Source: Poriferisodalis sp963663635 (lineage in GTDB: Bacteria; Actinomycetota; Acidimicrobiia; Acidimicrobiales; Poriferisodalaceae). From it: a stretch of DNA of 64,000 nucleotides. The stretch is taken from NCBI GenBank assembly GCA_963663635.2, contig CAXXMY010000007.1:1-64000 (forward strand). Direction: 5' to 3'. The notes below the pieces were generated by a model, which saw only the letters and a program-made list of their open reading frames with translations, ran no database searches and was not told the DNA's origin. A program made the position numbers and the translations under genes. This document shows positions 25,852-35,759 of this stretch, piece after piece. Numbering within the stretch: position 1 is the first letter of the stretch; each line of letters begins with the position of its first letter.

Positions 25852-28443
25852 CTAGACCCAGGCGTCGGCCCGTTCGCGATTCGAAGGGTTGCGCATTGGC
25901 AGTTCGTTGTGCCAAACACCTTCGTACTCGCGCAGGGCCGCCGCCACCGCTCCGGCCGTTGGCACCAAACCGATCTCGCCGACGCCTTTGATGCCGTAGG
26001 GAGCGCCTGGCTGTGGCGACTCGACGAGGATGACCTCGACATCTGGCATGTCCTTGGGCCTGATGATCGCGAGGCTGCGCAGCGTCGTGTTGAGCGGTCG
26101 CCCCTGCGCGTCAGCAGGGAAACCCTCGCTGAGCGCGTAGCCGAGGCCCATGTGGACGCTGCCCTCGATCTGGCCTTCGCACAGCAACGGGTTCACAGCT
26201 CGGCCCACGTCGTGCGCTGCGACGACACGCTCCACAATGCCGGTGTCGGGATTGAGGATGACAACCTGAGCGGCATACCCGAACGTGGAGTGAATGACCG
26301 GGTTCTCCAGACCTTCTGACAGCGAGTTGGTCCAATCGACCCGGTACTCGCCCTCGTAGTCCACCTCAGGCTGGCAGCCGTCGGCCAGCGCTGCGCGGCA
26401 GGCATCAGCCACAGATCCGGCGCCCATGAGCGTGCCCCGGCTGCCAGTGGTCTGGCCGGCACCGAGCTCACGGGTGGAGTCCACGATGACCCTCACCGCT
26501 TCGGGGTCGATGCCGAGCTCCTCCACGGCGACCTGCAGCGCGACGGTATGCACGCCCTGGCCCATCTCGGTCCAGCAATGTCGGACTTCGAGGGTGCCGT
26601 CAGCGCAGAACCGCACCACGGCCTTGGCGATCTCCTTGAACCCGTTCCCGAGCCCGGAGTTCTTGAGTCCCAGCCCGATCCCGACGGGCTTGCCGGCCGC
26701 GCGGGCTGCCTCGTAGGGCTCGCGCACGGCATCCAAGCAGGCCTGAGCGCCCAGACAGCCGTCGTCCATGATCTGGCCCGGGCCCCACACTCCCCCAGGC
26801 ACCACCACGTTGCGCTGGCGCATCTCGAAGCCGCTGATGCCCACAGCTTCGGCAAGCCGGTCCATCACGCCTTCCATGGCGAACTGCGCCTGATTCGCTC
26901 CGAATCCTCGGAATGCGCCGCACACCGGGTTGTTGGTTCGCACCGCGATCGCCTCGACGTCCACGGCCTGCACCAGATACGGACCCGTGGCGTGACCCGC
27001 GGATCGTTCCAGCACCTTCATGCCCACCGAGGCATACGGACCCGAGTCGCCGAACATGCGCGCCCGCACTGCGGTGAGCTTGCCGTCGGCATCGCATCCG
27101 ACCTCATAGGTCATGCGGATGGGGTGCCGCTTCGGATGCATGAGCAGCGATTCCTCACGCGACAGCGTGATGCGCACCGGGCGGCCGGTCAGCCACGCCG
27201 CCAGCGCCGCATGGGCCTGGTTCGACATGTCCTCCTTGCCGCCGAACGCCCCGCCGTTGGAGACCAGCTCGGTGGTGACCACCGACGGGTCCAGTGCCAG
27301 CACAGCTGCGATGTCGTTGCGGTCGTCCCAGATGCCCTGCCCGCCGGTGTACACGTGAAGCCCTGCCGCCACGCCATTGGCCGGTGTGGGGACGGCGAGC
27401 GTCGATTCGGGCTCGAGGAACGCGTGCTCGATGCGCTGTGTCTGGAAGGTCTCGGTGACGGTGTGCGCTGAGACGGCCAGCGCTGCATCGATGTCGCCGC
27501 GGGAATACGTCGATCGCGACAGCACGTTCCCGTCTAGCTCCCAAACGGCATCGACATCGCTGTCTTTGACCCGCACGGGATCGGTCATCGGCTCGTGGAC
27601 GTCGTAGGTCACCTCGATCAGCTCGGCTGCCCGCCGTGCCGCCGGACGGTCGGTGGCTACGACGATCGCAAGCACGTCGCCGAGGTACGACGTCCGGCCG
27701 CCGACTGGGATCATCACCGGCCAGTCCTTGTGGATGATGCCCACTCGCAGCACACCGGGAATGTCGGCGGCGGTGAACACTGCTTGCACGCCCGGCACTG
27801 CGAGCGCGGCGTTGGTGTCGATGGACACGACGTCAGCACGTGCGTGATCGGCGTACCGAAGGGCGCCGTGGAGCATTCCTGGAGGGAACATGTCGTCGAT
27901 ATATGGGCGGGTGCCGAGCGTCAGCTCGCGGGCCTCGTAGCGAACGCCAGAGCTGCCGACGCCCTTGGGGGGCAGCGCGACCGGCACTTCGCCTGACGCC
28001 AGTGACTCGACGGCATCGAGAATCTTCGTGTAGCCGGTGCAACGGCACAGGTGACCGCCGAGGTGACGGCTCGCTTCCTCTCGGGTGAGCGCCGAGCCCT
28101 TGCGATCCAGCAGGGCCTTGAGCCGCACCACGATGCCGGGTGTGCAGAACCCGCACTGCAGGGCACCGTGGGCCGCGAAGGCGTTCGCCATGGCGTCCAC
28201 CTCGGCGTCGTCAAAGCCCTCGATCGTGGTCACTTCGGTGCCCGCAGAACGTTCCAGGCTGGTCTGGCAGGCCACCCGGGCCTTGCCGTCCACCAGCACG
28301 GTGCAGCAGCCGCATTGGCCTGACGGGGCGCACCCGTCCTTGGGTGAAATGATGCCCAATTCATCTCGCAGTGCCGCCAGCAGATGCTCATGGTCGCTGG
28401 CGACCGTGACCGGCGAGCCGTTCAACACGAACTCGGTCGTCAT
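25852..28443 (-). CDS. Fused xanthine-dehydrogenase-type molybdoenzyme (2Fe-2S plus Mo subunit)
   Basis: An 863-residue single chain: N-terminal plant-type [2Fe-2S] domain with Cys in CAPSGQCGCC (residues 38-47), a second [2Fe-2S] domain with CGFC and CRC near residues 100-135, then the hammerhead domain and two molybdopterin-binding domains. The Mo site shows GGAFGGKED near 400, the AFRGFG loop near 500, and KGVGEIGL with the catalytic Glu near 830. No FAD domain is included and none is adjacent. The layout matches E. coli XdhD. It hydroxylates N-heterocycles or aldehydes; the purine link is inferred from the SsnA-like and DAL-like genes and the nucleoside importer. Confidence 0.92.
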   Translation of the reverse strand: MTTEFVLNGSPVTVASDHEHLLAALRDELGIISPKDGCAPSGQCGCCTVLVDGKARVACQTSLERSAGTEVTTIEGFDDAEVDAMANAFAAHGALQCGFCTPGIVVRLKALLDRKGSALTREEASRHLGGHLCRCTGYTKILDAVESLASGEVPVALPPKGVGSSGVRYEARELTLGTRPYIDDMFPPGMLHGALRYADHARADVVSIDTNAALAVPGVQAVFTAADIPGVLRVGIIHKDWPVMIPVGGRTSYLGDVLAIVVATDRPAARRAAELIEVTYDVHEPMTDPVRVKDSDVDAVWELDGNVLSRSTYSRGDIDAALAVSAHTVTETFQTQRIEHAFLEPESTLAVPTPANGVAAGLHVYTGGQGIWDDRNDIAAVLALDPSVVTTELVSNGGAFGGKEDMSNQAHAALAAWLTGRPVRITLSREESLLMHPKRHPIRMTYEVGCDADGKLTAVRARMFGDSGPYASVGMKVLERSAGHATGPYLVQAVDVEAIAVRTNNPVCGAFRGFGANQAQFAMEGVMDRLAEAVGISGFEMRQRNVVVPGGVWGPGQIMDDGCLGAQACLDAVREPYEAARAAGKPVGIGLGLKNSGLGNGFKEIAKAVVRFCADGTLEVRHCWTEMGQGVHTVALQVAVEELGIDPEAVRVIVDSTRELGAGQTTGSRGTLMGAGSVADACRAALADGCQPEVDYEGEYRVDWTNSLSEGLENPVIHSTFGYAAQVVILNPDTGIVERVVAAHDVGRAVNPLLCEGQIEGSVHMGLGYALSEGFPADAQGRPLNTTLRSLAIIRPKDMPDVEVILVESPQPGAPYGIKGVGEIGLVPTAGAVAAALREYEGVWHNELPMRNPSNRERADAWV

Positions 28444-28628
28444 CGCCTACCTCGTTTCCGGAACCCGGAACGCTGCGTTCGGGTCCCCGGTGGCTATTGT
28501 CGCACCGCCGCGCGGTCAATCGCACCACCACAGGCCGCAATTGCCGGCGTCGATGCAACGGTGATCTCTCATCGACCCCTCATCGACCTCTCATCGCCTT
28601 TTCAGAATCTTCCGGTAACTGATCACAC

Positions 28629-29336
28629 ATGTCTCTTGGTGATCCGATCGCTTCGGTGTTTCGCAGCGGCGTAGTGGCCGCAGCCCTATTGCTCGGGGCC
28701 ACTGCGTGCGCGGCGTCGGGCGCGAACGAAAGCGGGGGCGGGCAGATAGCAACGCTCGAGGACACCGCCACCCCGGCCTCGGACACTGAGACCTCGCTGA
28801 GCGAGTCATCGGGCGTCGAATCACAGACGACAGGCACGCAAGCAGCGCCCCCCGAGGAGATGACCATCGAGGAGGCACAGCTCGAGTTCGCTGCCTGCAT
28901 GCGCGAGACCTACCCGCAGTGGCCCGATCCGTCGCCAGAGGGCGGATTCGGCGGTCGCGCAGCACTTGAGGAACTGGGCATAGATCCACAGGACGGCGCT
29001 TTTGCCGATGTCCTCGACCAGTGTCGATCGGTCCTCCAAGGCGTCGTCGGCGTCACTGCACTGTCGCCAGAGGAACAAGCCGAACGCCAGGACACTGTGC
29101 TGGCGGTATTCGCCTGTGTCCGCGAGCAGCCCGGTTTCGAGAACGTGCCCGATCCCAATTTCGAGGCCGGTGCAGGGCGAGGCTTCGGCATGCGTGAGCT
29201 GTTCCAATCCGGCGAGATCGATCCACAGGCGTTCGCTTCGGCCATCCAGCAATGCGCGACAGACCAGGGCCTCGAAGGCCAAGCGGGTCCTGGCGGTGGG
29301 CTCTTCGGCGGAAGACGAGGCGGCAACGGTGGCTGA
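28629..29336 (+). CDS. Lipoprotein of unknown function upstream of an ABC exporter
   Basis: A 235-residue predicted lipoprotein: hydrophobic stretch near residues 13-25, then lipobox LGATAC. A Thr/Ser/Glu-rich linker follows. The body has two copies of a Cys-containing pattern: FAACMRETYPQWPDP near 95 and VFACVREQPGFENVPDP near 160, plus further Cys pairs. Proteins of this pattern accompany HlyD-like adaptors and MacB-like exporters in actinobacteria. The C-terminus is Gly/Arg-rich. It overlaps the adaptor gene by 8 bases if the latter starts at GTG 29329. Confidence 0.8.
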   Translation: MSLGDPIASVFRSGVVAAALLLGATACAASGANESGGGQIATLEDTATPASDTETSLSESSGVESQTTGTQAAPPEEMTIEEAQLEFAACMRETYPQWPDPSPEGGFGGRAALEELGIDPQDGAFADVLDQCRSVLQGVVGVTALSPEEQAERQDTVLAVFACVREQPGFENVPDPNFEAGAGRGFGMRELFQSGEIDPQAFASAIQQCATDQGLEGQAGPGGGLFGGRRGGNGG

Positions 29337-30414
29337 GCGGCCCCCGATGAGGTGGTTGGCTGCGGTCTTCGGAGTCGCCGCAGTGCTGAGCGGCTGCGGC
29401 TTGTTGGACCGAGGCGCGACCGACGAAACCGGCGACTCCACCGACAGCACCCAGGTGGCCTCGACGCAACTCACGCCGAGCGTCGACACGATCGAGGTCG
29501 TGGTCAAGGATCTGGTCGATGTCGTCGAGGTCGATGGCACGCTCGGATACGGCGAGGCGAGCCCAGTTCCCAACCTGCTCACCGGGATCGCGACGTGGCT
29601 GCCCGAGCCCGGTGCCCTGATCGGCTTCGGCGCGCCGCTCTACGAAGTCTCGACACAACCGGTCGTGCTGCTCGAAGGCACGACACCGCTGCATCGCACG
29701 CTCGAGGCGGGCATCGACGACGGGACGGATGTCTTCAGGTTCGAGTCATGGCTGGTCTCACGGGGCCATGCAGAAGGTTTGGATCTCACGGTGGATGAAG
29801 AATTCACCGACGTGACGGCCGAAGCGGTCGAGGCGTGGCAGATGTCCGCCGGGCTGCCGGTGACCGGAACAGTCCAGCTTGGCACCGTGGTCTACCGGCC
29901 CGAGCCGGTGCGAATCAGCGCCGTGCACGTCGCGCTCGGCGATCGGATCCAAGGTGGTCCGGTGCTTTCGGTCACTTCGACGAGCCGCCACGTGACGGCT
30001 GCGCTCGACACCGCCGACGCCGGGCTGCTGCGCACGGGCGACACCGTCAGCGTGGAGTTGCCCGACGGCTCCGAAGTGACCGGTTCGGTGACGTTTGTGT
30101 CCAGCATTGCGCGCACCGAGGGCCAAGGACAGCAACAGTCGTCGTTCCTCGATGTAGAGATCGGGCTTGAAGGCGCGGGCAGCGCGTTCGACGAAAGTCC
30201 CGTGACGGTTCGGGTCTCTGAGGTGCTCGCGCACGACGCCACCGTGGTGCCCATCGCAGCCCTCGTGGCACTGGCCAACGGCGGCCACGCAGTGGAGGTA
30301 GTGGACGAAGTCGGGACAAGCCGTCTGGTCGGGGTCGCAGTGGGTGCCATACACCGCAACGAGGTCGCCATCGAAGGCGACGTCACGGCGGGCCAAGCCG
30401 TCGTTGTGCCCTGA
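29329..30414 (+). CDS. HlyD-like efflux adaptor with peptidoglycan-binding-like domain
   Basis: A 361-residue lipoprotein (MRWLAAVFG ... LSGCG, Cys near residue 23) that contains a PGBD-like segment (EAVEAWQMSAGLPVTGT near 170), followed by a barrel-sandwich/HlyD region. It would link the ABC exporter to the wall or outside of the cell. The start is GTG 29329 or ATG 29347 (MRWLAAV). The long upstream frame is antisense-like junk. It overlaps the ABC ATPase start by 1 base (TGATG at 30412). Confidence 0.85.
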   Translation: MAERPPMRWLAAVFGVAAVLSGCGLLDRGATDETGDSTDSTQVASTQLTPSVDTIEVVVKDLVDVVEVDGTLGYGEASPVPNLLTGIATWLPEPGALIGFGAPLYEVSTQPVVLLEGTTPLHRTLEAGIDDGTDVFRFESWLVSRGHAEGLDLTVDEEFTDVTAEAVEAWQMSAGLPVTGTVQLGTVVYRPEPVRISAVHVALGDRIQGGPVLSVTSTSRHVTAALDTADAGLLRTGDTVSVELPDGSEVTGSVTFVSSIARTEGQGQQQSSFLDVEIGLEGAGSAFDESPVTVRVSEVLAHDATVVPIAALVALANGGHAVEVVDEVGTSRLVGVAVGAIHRNEVAIEGDVTAGQAVVVP

Positions 30415-31154
30415 TGCGAATCCAGCACGTCGAACGTCCTCGGAACCCTGGGCGCCGCCGGTCAGCTGCGCCCGCGGTGCTCGCGCTGACCGATGTCACC
30501 AAGACCTACCCCGGTGTTCAGCCTGTTCACGCGCTCGCTGGGGTCAGTCTCGATGTACGCCGCGGCGAGCTTGTGGCCGTGGCGGGACCTTCGGGTTCGG
30601 GCAAGAGCACGATGCTCAACATGATGGGGGCGCTCGACCGTCCGAGTTCCGGAGAGGTGACGATCGAAGGACATGCGCTCGGCGGGTTGTCGGATCGTCG
30701 GGTCTCGACGCTGCGCGGACAGCGCATCGGGTTCGTCTTCCAGCAGTTCCACCTCATTGCAGGGCTCGATGCGCTCGACAACGTTGCGACGGGTCTGCTG
30801 TATCAAGCAGTGCCGGTCGCACAGCGCCGTCAACGCGCAGAGCGCATGCTCGATCTCGTCGGTCTCGGCGATCGTGCAGCCCATCGCCCTGCCGAACTGT
30901 CCGGGGGCGAGCGCCAGCGAGTGGCCATCGCCCGCGCGCTCGTCGGCAACCCTGCGATCCTGCTCGCCGACGAGCCCACCGGGAACCTGGACTCGCGCAC
31001 GGCGGCCGGGATCGTGTCGTTGCTGCGCGACTTGAATTCCGCTGGCAGCACGATTGTGGTGATCACACATGACCGTGAATTGGCCGCAGCGATGCCCCGC
31101 ACCGTGTCGCTGTTAGACGGGCGCGTCGATCACGACACCGCCAGGGCGGCCTGA
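30414..31154 (+). CDS. MacB-like ABC exporter ATP-binding protein
   Basis: A 246-residue ATPase. Walker A GPSGSGKST near residue 62, Q-loop FVFQQFHL near 105, signature LSGGERQR near 162, Walker B ILLADEP near 183 followed by TGNLDS, and the H-loop THD. This sequence type is that of MacB/LolD exporters that move lipoproteins, peptides or drugs. It forms an operon with the adaptor and the permease. Confidence 0.95.
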   Translation: MRIQHVERPRNPGRRRSAAPAVLALTDVTKTYPGVQPVHALAGVSLDVRRGELVAVAGPSGSGKSTMLNMMGALDRPSSGEVTIEGHALGGLSDRRVSTLRGQRIGFVFQQFHLIAGLDALDNVATGLLYQAVPVAQRRQRAERMLDLVGLGDRAAHRPAELSGGERQRVAIARALVGNPAILLADEPTGNLDSRTAAGIVSLLRDLNSAGSTIVVITHDRELAAAMPRTVSLLDGRVDHDTARAA

Positions 31155-31157
31155 TCA

Positions 31158-32432
31158 ATGTCGAGCGCAGCCCCCGGAGCAGACATCGCGGACATCGCCG
31201 TCGACGATGCGACAGCCGCGCGTGCTGCGCGCAGCCGCATGCGACTTCGCGATGTGGTCGGCACGGGAACGCTGGGACTGCGTGCACGCCGGGCACGCAC
31301 CACGCTCAGCTCCATTGGCATAGCCATCGGCATTGCCGCCATGGTGTCGGTGCTTGGCATCGCGGCATCCAACGATGCCCAGTTGCAGGCCGATCTCGAC
31401 GCACTCGGACCGGATCTGTTGGAGCTCGCTCCCGGCGAGTCGCTCACCGACGGCGAGGTCGAGCTGCCGCCTGCCTCGGCAGCAATGATCGAACGAATCG
31501 GGCCGGTGCGCGTCGCCGCCGCGGCCAGCATCGTGGACGCGACAGTGCGGCGCAACGAGTTCATTCCCGCAGGCCAGACCGGCGGGATTGCCGTGGTGGC
31601 AGCCGACGGCGACTTGCGCGGAGTGCTCGACATCACGATGGCTCATGGTCGATGGCTTGATGCCGGAACTCGAACGCTTCCCAACGTCGTGCTCGGTGCG
31701 GTCGCGGCGCAACGGCTCGGCATCCGCGACGTGGCCGATGCCCCGCAGGCGTAACTGTCCGGCGTGTACTTCACCGTCATCGGCATTGCCGACCCGGCCC
31801 CGCTTGCACCCAGCATCGACCGGTCAGCAGTCATCGGCGAGCCGATCGCGGAGCAACTCTTCGACTTCGAGCGATCACCCAGCCGGATCTACGTGCGCAC
31901 GGGCGCCCATGTGCCTGACGATCCCGAACTGCTCGACAACGTGCGGGAGGTCATGGCCGCAACGGTTCGGCCGCAGGCGCCCGCCGAGATCGACGTCAGC
32001 CGTCCCAGCGACCTGATCGCTGCCCGCCAGTACACCGAGGCGGCCTTCACCGGGCTGCTGCTCGGCCTCGGAGCCGTGGCGTTGCTGGTCGGCGGGGTCG
32101 GCATCGCAAACGTCAGGCCGATCTCGGTACTCGAGCGCCGCACCGAGATCGGCCTGCGCCGAGCACTCGGTGCTACCCGACGCCACATCGCGCAGCAGTT
32201 CCTCGTGGAATCGGCCCTGCTGGCGGTGCTGGGCGGCGCAGGCGGCGTCGCCATCGGCGCAGCGATCACGATCTTCTACGCCCGCAACCAGCAGTGGGTC
32301 GTCTCCGTACCTGCCACGGCCCTGGCCGGAGGCATCGCCGCAGCGCTGGCCATCGGCGCGCTGGCAGGCATCTACCCAGCACTCCGAGCCGCCCGCACCG
32401 ATCCCACCCAAGCAGTGCACCCGACGACCTGA
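31158..32432 (+). pseudogene. MacB-like permease with an in-frame stop codon
   Basis: One permease read through an in-frame TAA at 31752-31754. Before it: a short cytosolic tail, the first membrane helix (LSSIGIAIGIAAMVSVLGI) and most of the extracellular MacB_PCD domain. After it, in the same frame, VYFTVIGIADP continues that domain, then three C-terminal helices with VGGVGIANV, the RTEIGLRRALGATRR loop, and the usual C-terminal end. Both parts align as one 424-residue permease with only the TAA between. It is a nonsense mutation or a base-call error. Unless read through, the exporter is non-functional. Confidence 0.88.
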
Positions 32433-32509
32433 CGACGAACACGGAGCGGTCCACATCTCCCCCGAAACTCACAGCACTAGCCACGGCTGCCGGACTTGGC
32501 TGCCCTCGA

Positions 32510-32716
32510 ATGACCGACCGAGAGTTCCTCCGGCGGCTGCGGCACTACGCTCGCAAGCAGGGCTTGGAGCTGAGGCACCAGCCCGGCCGCGGCAAAGGCA
32601 GCCACTCAATGATCTGGATAGGGATGCGAAGCACAATCCTGCGGGAAGGCGAGCTGCAAGCTGGACTTCTCCGCTCGATGCTGCGAGACCTCGACATTCC
32701 CAAAGGAGACTTCTGA
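32510..32716 (+). CDS. hicA: HicA-family toxin
   Basis: A 68-residue mRNA interferase with a double-stranded RNA-binding fold. The segment GRGKGSHSMIW carries the conserved catalytic His in the GSH motif near residue 31; GELQAGLLRSMLRDL follows, a family hallmark, and the chain ends DIPKGDF. The start at ATG 32510 opens the recognisable domain. It is followed by HicB 3 bases after the stop. Confidence 0.9.
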   Translation: MTDREFLRRLRHYARKQGLELRHQPGRGKGSHSMIWIGMRSTILREGELQAGLLRSMLRDLDIPKGDF

Positions 32717-32719
32717 GAC

Positions 32720-33196
32720 GTGCGCTATGCCTACCCCTGTGAGATCGTGCGTGACGAGGAAGAAGCTCGTGCCACTGGACGCGAGGCGTATCTCGCGACA
32801 TTCCCCGGTGTCCACGGCGCACACACTGGCGGTTGGTCGCTGGAGGGGGTGCGCGACCGACTCCAGGATTGCTTGGAGACGGCGCTCGACTTGTACGTGC
32901 GGGACGGGCAGGACATACCGGAGCCCCGCGACCCATCGCCAGGACAGATTCTCGCCTCGGTGTCGCCTGCGGCAGCCGCCACGTTTGCCCTCTACACCGC
33001 GATGCGCGAGCAAGGAGTCTCGATAGCTGAACTCGCTCGTCAGCTCGGAATCCGTGAGTCCAGAGTGCGGCGCCTCATCGACCGGCAGCGCTCCTCACGG
33101 CCTGCGGACATGGAGCGAGCGCTGGCGGCTCTCGGTCGCCACCTTGTCGTCGAGGATCAACCGTCCGACTCGATCTACTCCTCGGTCGACGCTTGA
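32720..33196 (+). CDS. hicB: HicB-family antitoxin with HTH
   Basis: A 158-residue protein that begins with a GTG codon at 32720, 11 bases after AAAGGAG. The N-terminal half is the HicB RNase-H-like fold (MRYAYPCEIV, TFPGVHGAHTGG, ALDLYVRDGQDIPEP), and the C-terminal half carries a helix-turn-helix, SIAELARQLGIRESRVRRL, near residues 100-118. It neutralises HicA and represses the operon. Confidence 0.9.
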   Translation: MRYAYPCEIVRDEEEARATGREAYLATFPGVHGAHTGGWSLEGVRDRLQDCLETALDLYVRDGQDIPEPRDPSPGQILASVSPAAAATFALYTAMREQGVSIAELARQLGIRESRVRRLIDRQRSSRPADMERALAALGRHLVVEDQPSDSIYSSVDA

Positions 33197-33384
33197 GGGG
33201 CTAGCAGACCTCATCGACACCGGTTGGCGCCGCGACAGCGCTGTGCCCGTCTGTGCCTTCGGGTCCACACAGGTGGGTGACCGACAGGGTCTAGGTGCCG
33301 CCATCTCGACGGGCAGCCTCCAAGAATTCAACCAACCCCACCCTTGTGCACCATCGAACAAAACAGCGCCGCACTGACAACGAG

Positions 33385-34311
33385 CTATGGCGGCGGGATC
33401 ACGCCCTTGCGTTCGACAATTAGCCGGTACGCCTCGGGTCGGCGGTAGCGGCTGAAGTTGAACAGGGTGTCTTTGTACTGCGAGCACCAATCCAGATCAC
33501 AGCGGGCGATGATGAGCTCGTCGCCGTCGGTGACGGCCTGAGCCACGATCTGGCCTGACGGTGCAATGACTGCCGAATGCGCCAGCGACTCGACGCCTTC
33601 TTCGGTGCCGCCCTTGGCGACTCCTACCACCCAGGTGCCGTTCTGGTAGGCGCCCGCCTGCATCACGAGATGATTGTGGAATGCCTGCAGCGGGTCCTGG
33701 ATCGGGTCGGGCGCGTAGTGCAGCGGTGTGTTGTAGCCGATGAAGATCATCTCGACGCCCTGAAGGCCCATCACGCGGTAGGTCTCGGGCCAGCGCCGGT
33801 CGTTGCACAGTGCAATGCCCATCACGCCGCCGAATGCCCGCCACACGCTGAATCCCTCGGCAGATTCGGTGAAATAGCGACGCTCGAGATGCTGGAAGGG
33901 GCGCTGGGGCTCGTGCTCTTCGTGTCCCGGAATGTGCACCTTGCGGTACTTGGCGACGAGGGTGCCATCCTGATCAACGAGGATCGCAGTGTTGTAGCGA
34001 TGCCCGTCGGGCGTCAGCTCGGCATACCCCAGGTGGAAACCGATACCCAGGCGCTTGGCCTCGTCGAACAGCGGCTGGGTCTCCGCCGATGGCATCTCGG
34101 TTTCGAAGTACGCCAGCAGCTCTGGTGAGTCGTCGGGAAAGAACCAGCGGGGGAAGAAGGTGGTGAGCGCCAGTTCGGGGAACACGACGACATCGCAGCC
34201 ACGTTCGGCACCCTGGTGCAGCAGCGCTATCAGGCGCTTCACCACGCTGGCACGAGTCTCGTAGCGGGCGATCGGTCCGAGCTGTGCCGCGCCGACGGTG
34301 AGCGGCCTCAT
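33385..34311 (-). CDS. Carbon-nitrogen hydrolase (N-carbamoyl-amino-acid-hydrolase-like)
   Basis: A 308-residue nitrilase-superfamily amidase with the triad Glu (FPELALTTFF near residue 46), Lys (KYRKVHIPG near 126) and Cys (ALCNDRRWPE near 172). The LQ-AFHNH and ARCDLD blocks match N-carbamoyl-D-amino acid hydrolases. It would release ammonia and CO2 from an N-carbamoyl compound. ATG 34311 overlaps the stop of the upstream M20 gene by 4 bases, and 19 further codons upstream are rejected. Confidence 0.88.
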   Translation of the reverse strand: MRPLTVGAAQLGPIARYETRASVVKRLIALLHQGAERGCDVVVFPELALTTFFPRWFFPDDSPELLAYFETEMPSAETQPLFDEAKRLGIGFHLGYAELTPDGHRYNTAILVDQDGTLVAKYRKVHIPGHEEHEPQRPFQHLERRYFTESAEGFSVWRAFGGVMGIALCNDRRWPETYRVMGLQGVEMIFIGYNTPLHYAPDPIQDPLQAFHNHLVMQAGAYQNGTWVVGVAKGGTEEGVESLAHSAVIAPSGQIVAQAVTDGDELIIARCDLDWCSQYKDTLFNFSRYRRPEAYRLIVERKGVIPPP

Positions 34312-35585
34312 GCCGCAGCCCCAGTGCTCGTGATCGCGTCGTCGATTTCGCCGTTGGCGAGACGCCACACAACGTCAGCCAGCAGATTCGCGCCGGCTTC
34401 GATGTCCTCCGGTGCCGTGTACTCAGCCGGGTTGTGACTGACACCGTCGAAACTGGGCACGAAGATCATGCCGGTCGGGCACACACGCGCCAGCATTTGG
34501 GCGTCGTGGCCTGCGCCCGAGGGCATGCGGCGGTGCGTCAGGCTCGCTTCGGCGGTGCAACGCTCGACCAGATCGATGACCGCCGGATGAAAGTCGACTG
34601 GCTCGAAGCGAGCTGTCCGCCGCATGGCAGCATCAAGATGCTCGCCTTCGGCGATGCGAGCGACGATCTCATCGAGTCGCGCCTCGGCATGCTGCAGCAT
34701 TCCCTCTGAGGTATTCCGCAGGTCCACTGTCATCACGGCCGAACCGGCAATGACGTTCACCAGGTTCGGCACGAGCGAGATAGACCCCACAGTGCCGACC
34801 TGCGAATCGCCAATGTTGTGCGCCATCTCGCGCACCTCGCCGGCAATGCGACACGCCGCCAGGCCCGCATCCCGCCGCAGCGGCATCGGCGTGGTGCCCG
34901 CATGATTCGACTGCCCCCTCAGCGTTACCTCTGTCCACGAAATGCCCTGCACACCTTCCACGACGCCGATCTGGATCCCGTGGAATTCCAGCACCGGGCC
35001 CTGCTCGATGTGCAGCTCCATATAGGCATACGGCACCGTGCCCGGGACTGGCGCCGAGCCGCGATAGCCGATGCGGTCGAGTTCATCACCGACGGTGATG
35101 CCCTCCCGGTCCGTGATCTCCAGCGCTTCTTCGAGAGCCATTCCCCCGACGTAGGCGAGGCTGCCCAGCATGTCGGGAGCGAATCGGCTGCCTTCCTCGT
35201 CGGTGAAGTACGCCACTGACAGCGGGCGGGCCGGCGCAGCGCCGCCGGCGAGCACCGACTCGATGACCTCCAAACCAGCCAGCACGCCGAGATTGCCGTC
35301 GTAGCGGCCGCCCGTGGCGACGGTGTCGATATGGCTGCCCATCATCACCGAATCGGCGACGCGGCCCGGTTCGGTGCAGGCCACCACGTTGCCGAGCCTG
35401 TCGATGGTGACGTCGAGCCCCAGGTCGGCCATCCAGGTGCACACCAGGTCTCGCCCAGCGCGGTCCTCGTCGGTGAGCGCCAAACGGCAGTTGCCCTGCG
35501 TGCCCTCGATGGCGCCGATCTGGGCCAGCTCGTCGAGCCGTCTCATCAGCCGTTCGCCGTCGATGCGGGGTGCTCCAGCACGCAT
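34308..35585 (-). CDS. M20-family ureido hydrolase (allantoate amidohydrolase / N-carbamoyl-L-amino acid hydrolase type)
   Basis: A 425-residue metallopeptidase-fold enzyme. Metal ligands are in GSHIDTVATGGRYDG near residue 83, TDEEGSRF near 128, MELHIEQGP near 190, and SGAGHDAQM near 370. The lid domain has RGQSNHAGTTPM near 225. It hydrolyses allantoate, ureidopropionate or N-carbamoyl amino acids. It is the first gene of a two-gene operon with the nitrilase, coupled by an ATGA overlap. Confidence 0.9.
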   Translation of the reverse strand: MRAGAPRIDGERLMRRLDELAQIGAIEGTQGNCRLALTDEDRAGRDLVCTWMADLGLDVTIDRLGNVVACTEPGRVADSVMMGSHIDTVATGGRYDGNLGVLAGLEVIESVLAGGAAPARPLSVAYFTDEEGSRFAPDMLGSLAYVGGMALEEALEITDREGITVGDELDRIGYRGSAPVPGTVPYAYMELHIEQGPVLEFHGIQIGVVEGVQGISWTEVTLRGQSNHAGTTPMPLRRDAGLAACRIAGEVREMAHNIGDSQVGTVGSISLVPNLVNVIAGSAVMTVDLRNTSEGMLQHAEARLDEIVARIAEGEHLDAAMRRTARFEPVDFHPAVIDLVERCTAEASLTHRRMPSGAGHDAQMLARVCPTGMIFVPSFDGVSHNPAEYTAPEDIEAGANLLADVVWRLANGEIDDAITSTGAAA

Positions 35586-35759
35586 GGTTCTATTCTCGCA
35601 TCGGCGCAGCGTTGTGCTGTTCGGTCGGCAGGATCATCGGTGGGTGAGACGAGCAAAGTGCCGAGAGCACGCAAGGGACTCGAGTTGGCCGTCTGAGGGT
35701 CATTATGGTCTGGGCGGCTAGACATGATGAGCGTCTGTTGACGGCGCTGAGGGTGGGGC

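Noticed and set aside
1401..32480. Recurring 10-mer ACAGCACTAG at 1401, 7267 and 32471
   Set aside because: The three contexts differ (a stop codon, a promoter, a gene leader), so it is probably chance.
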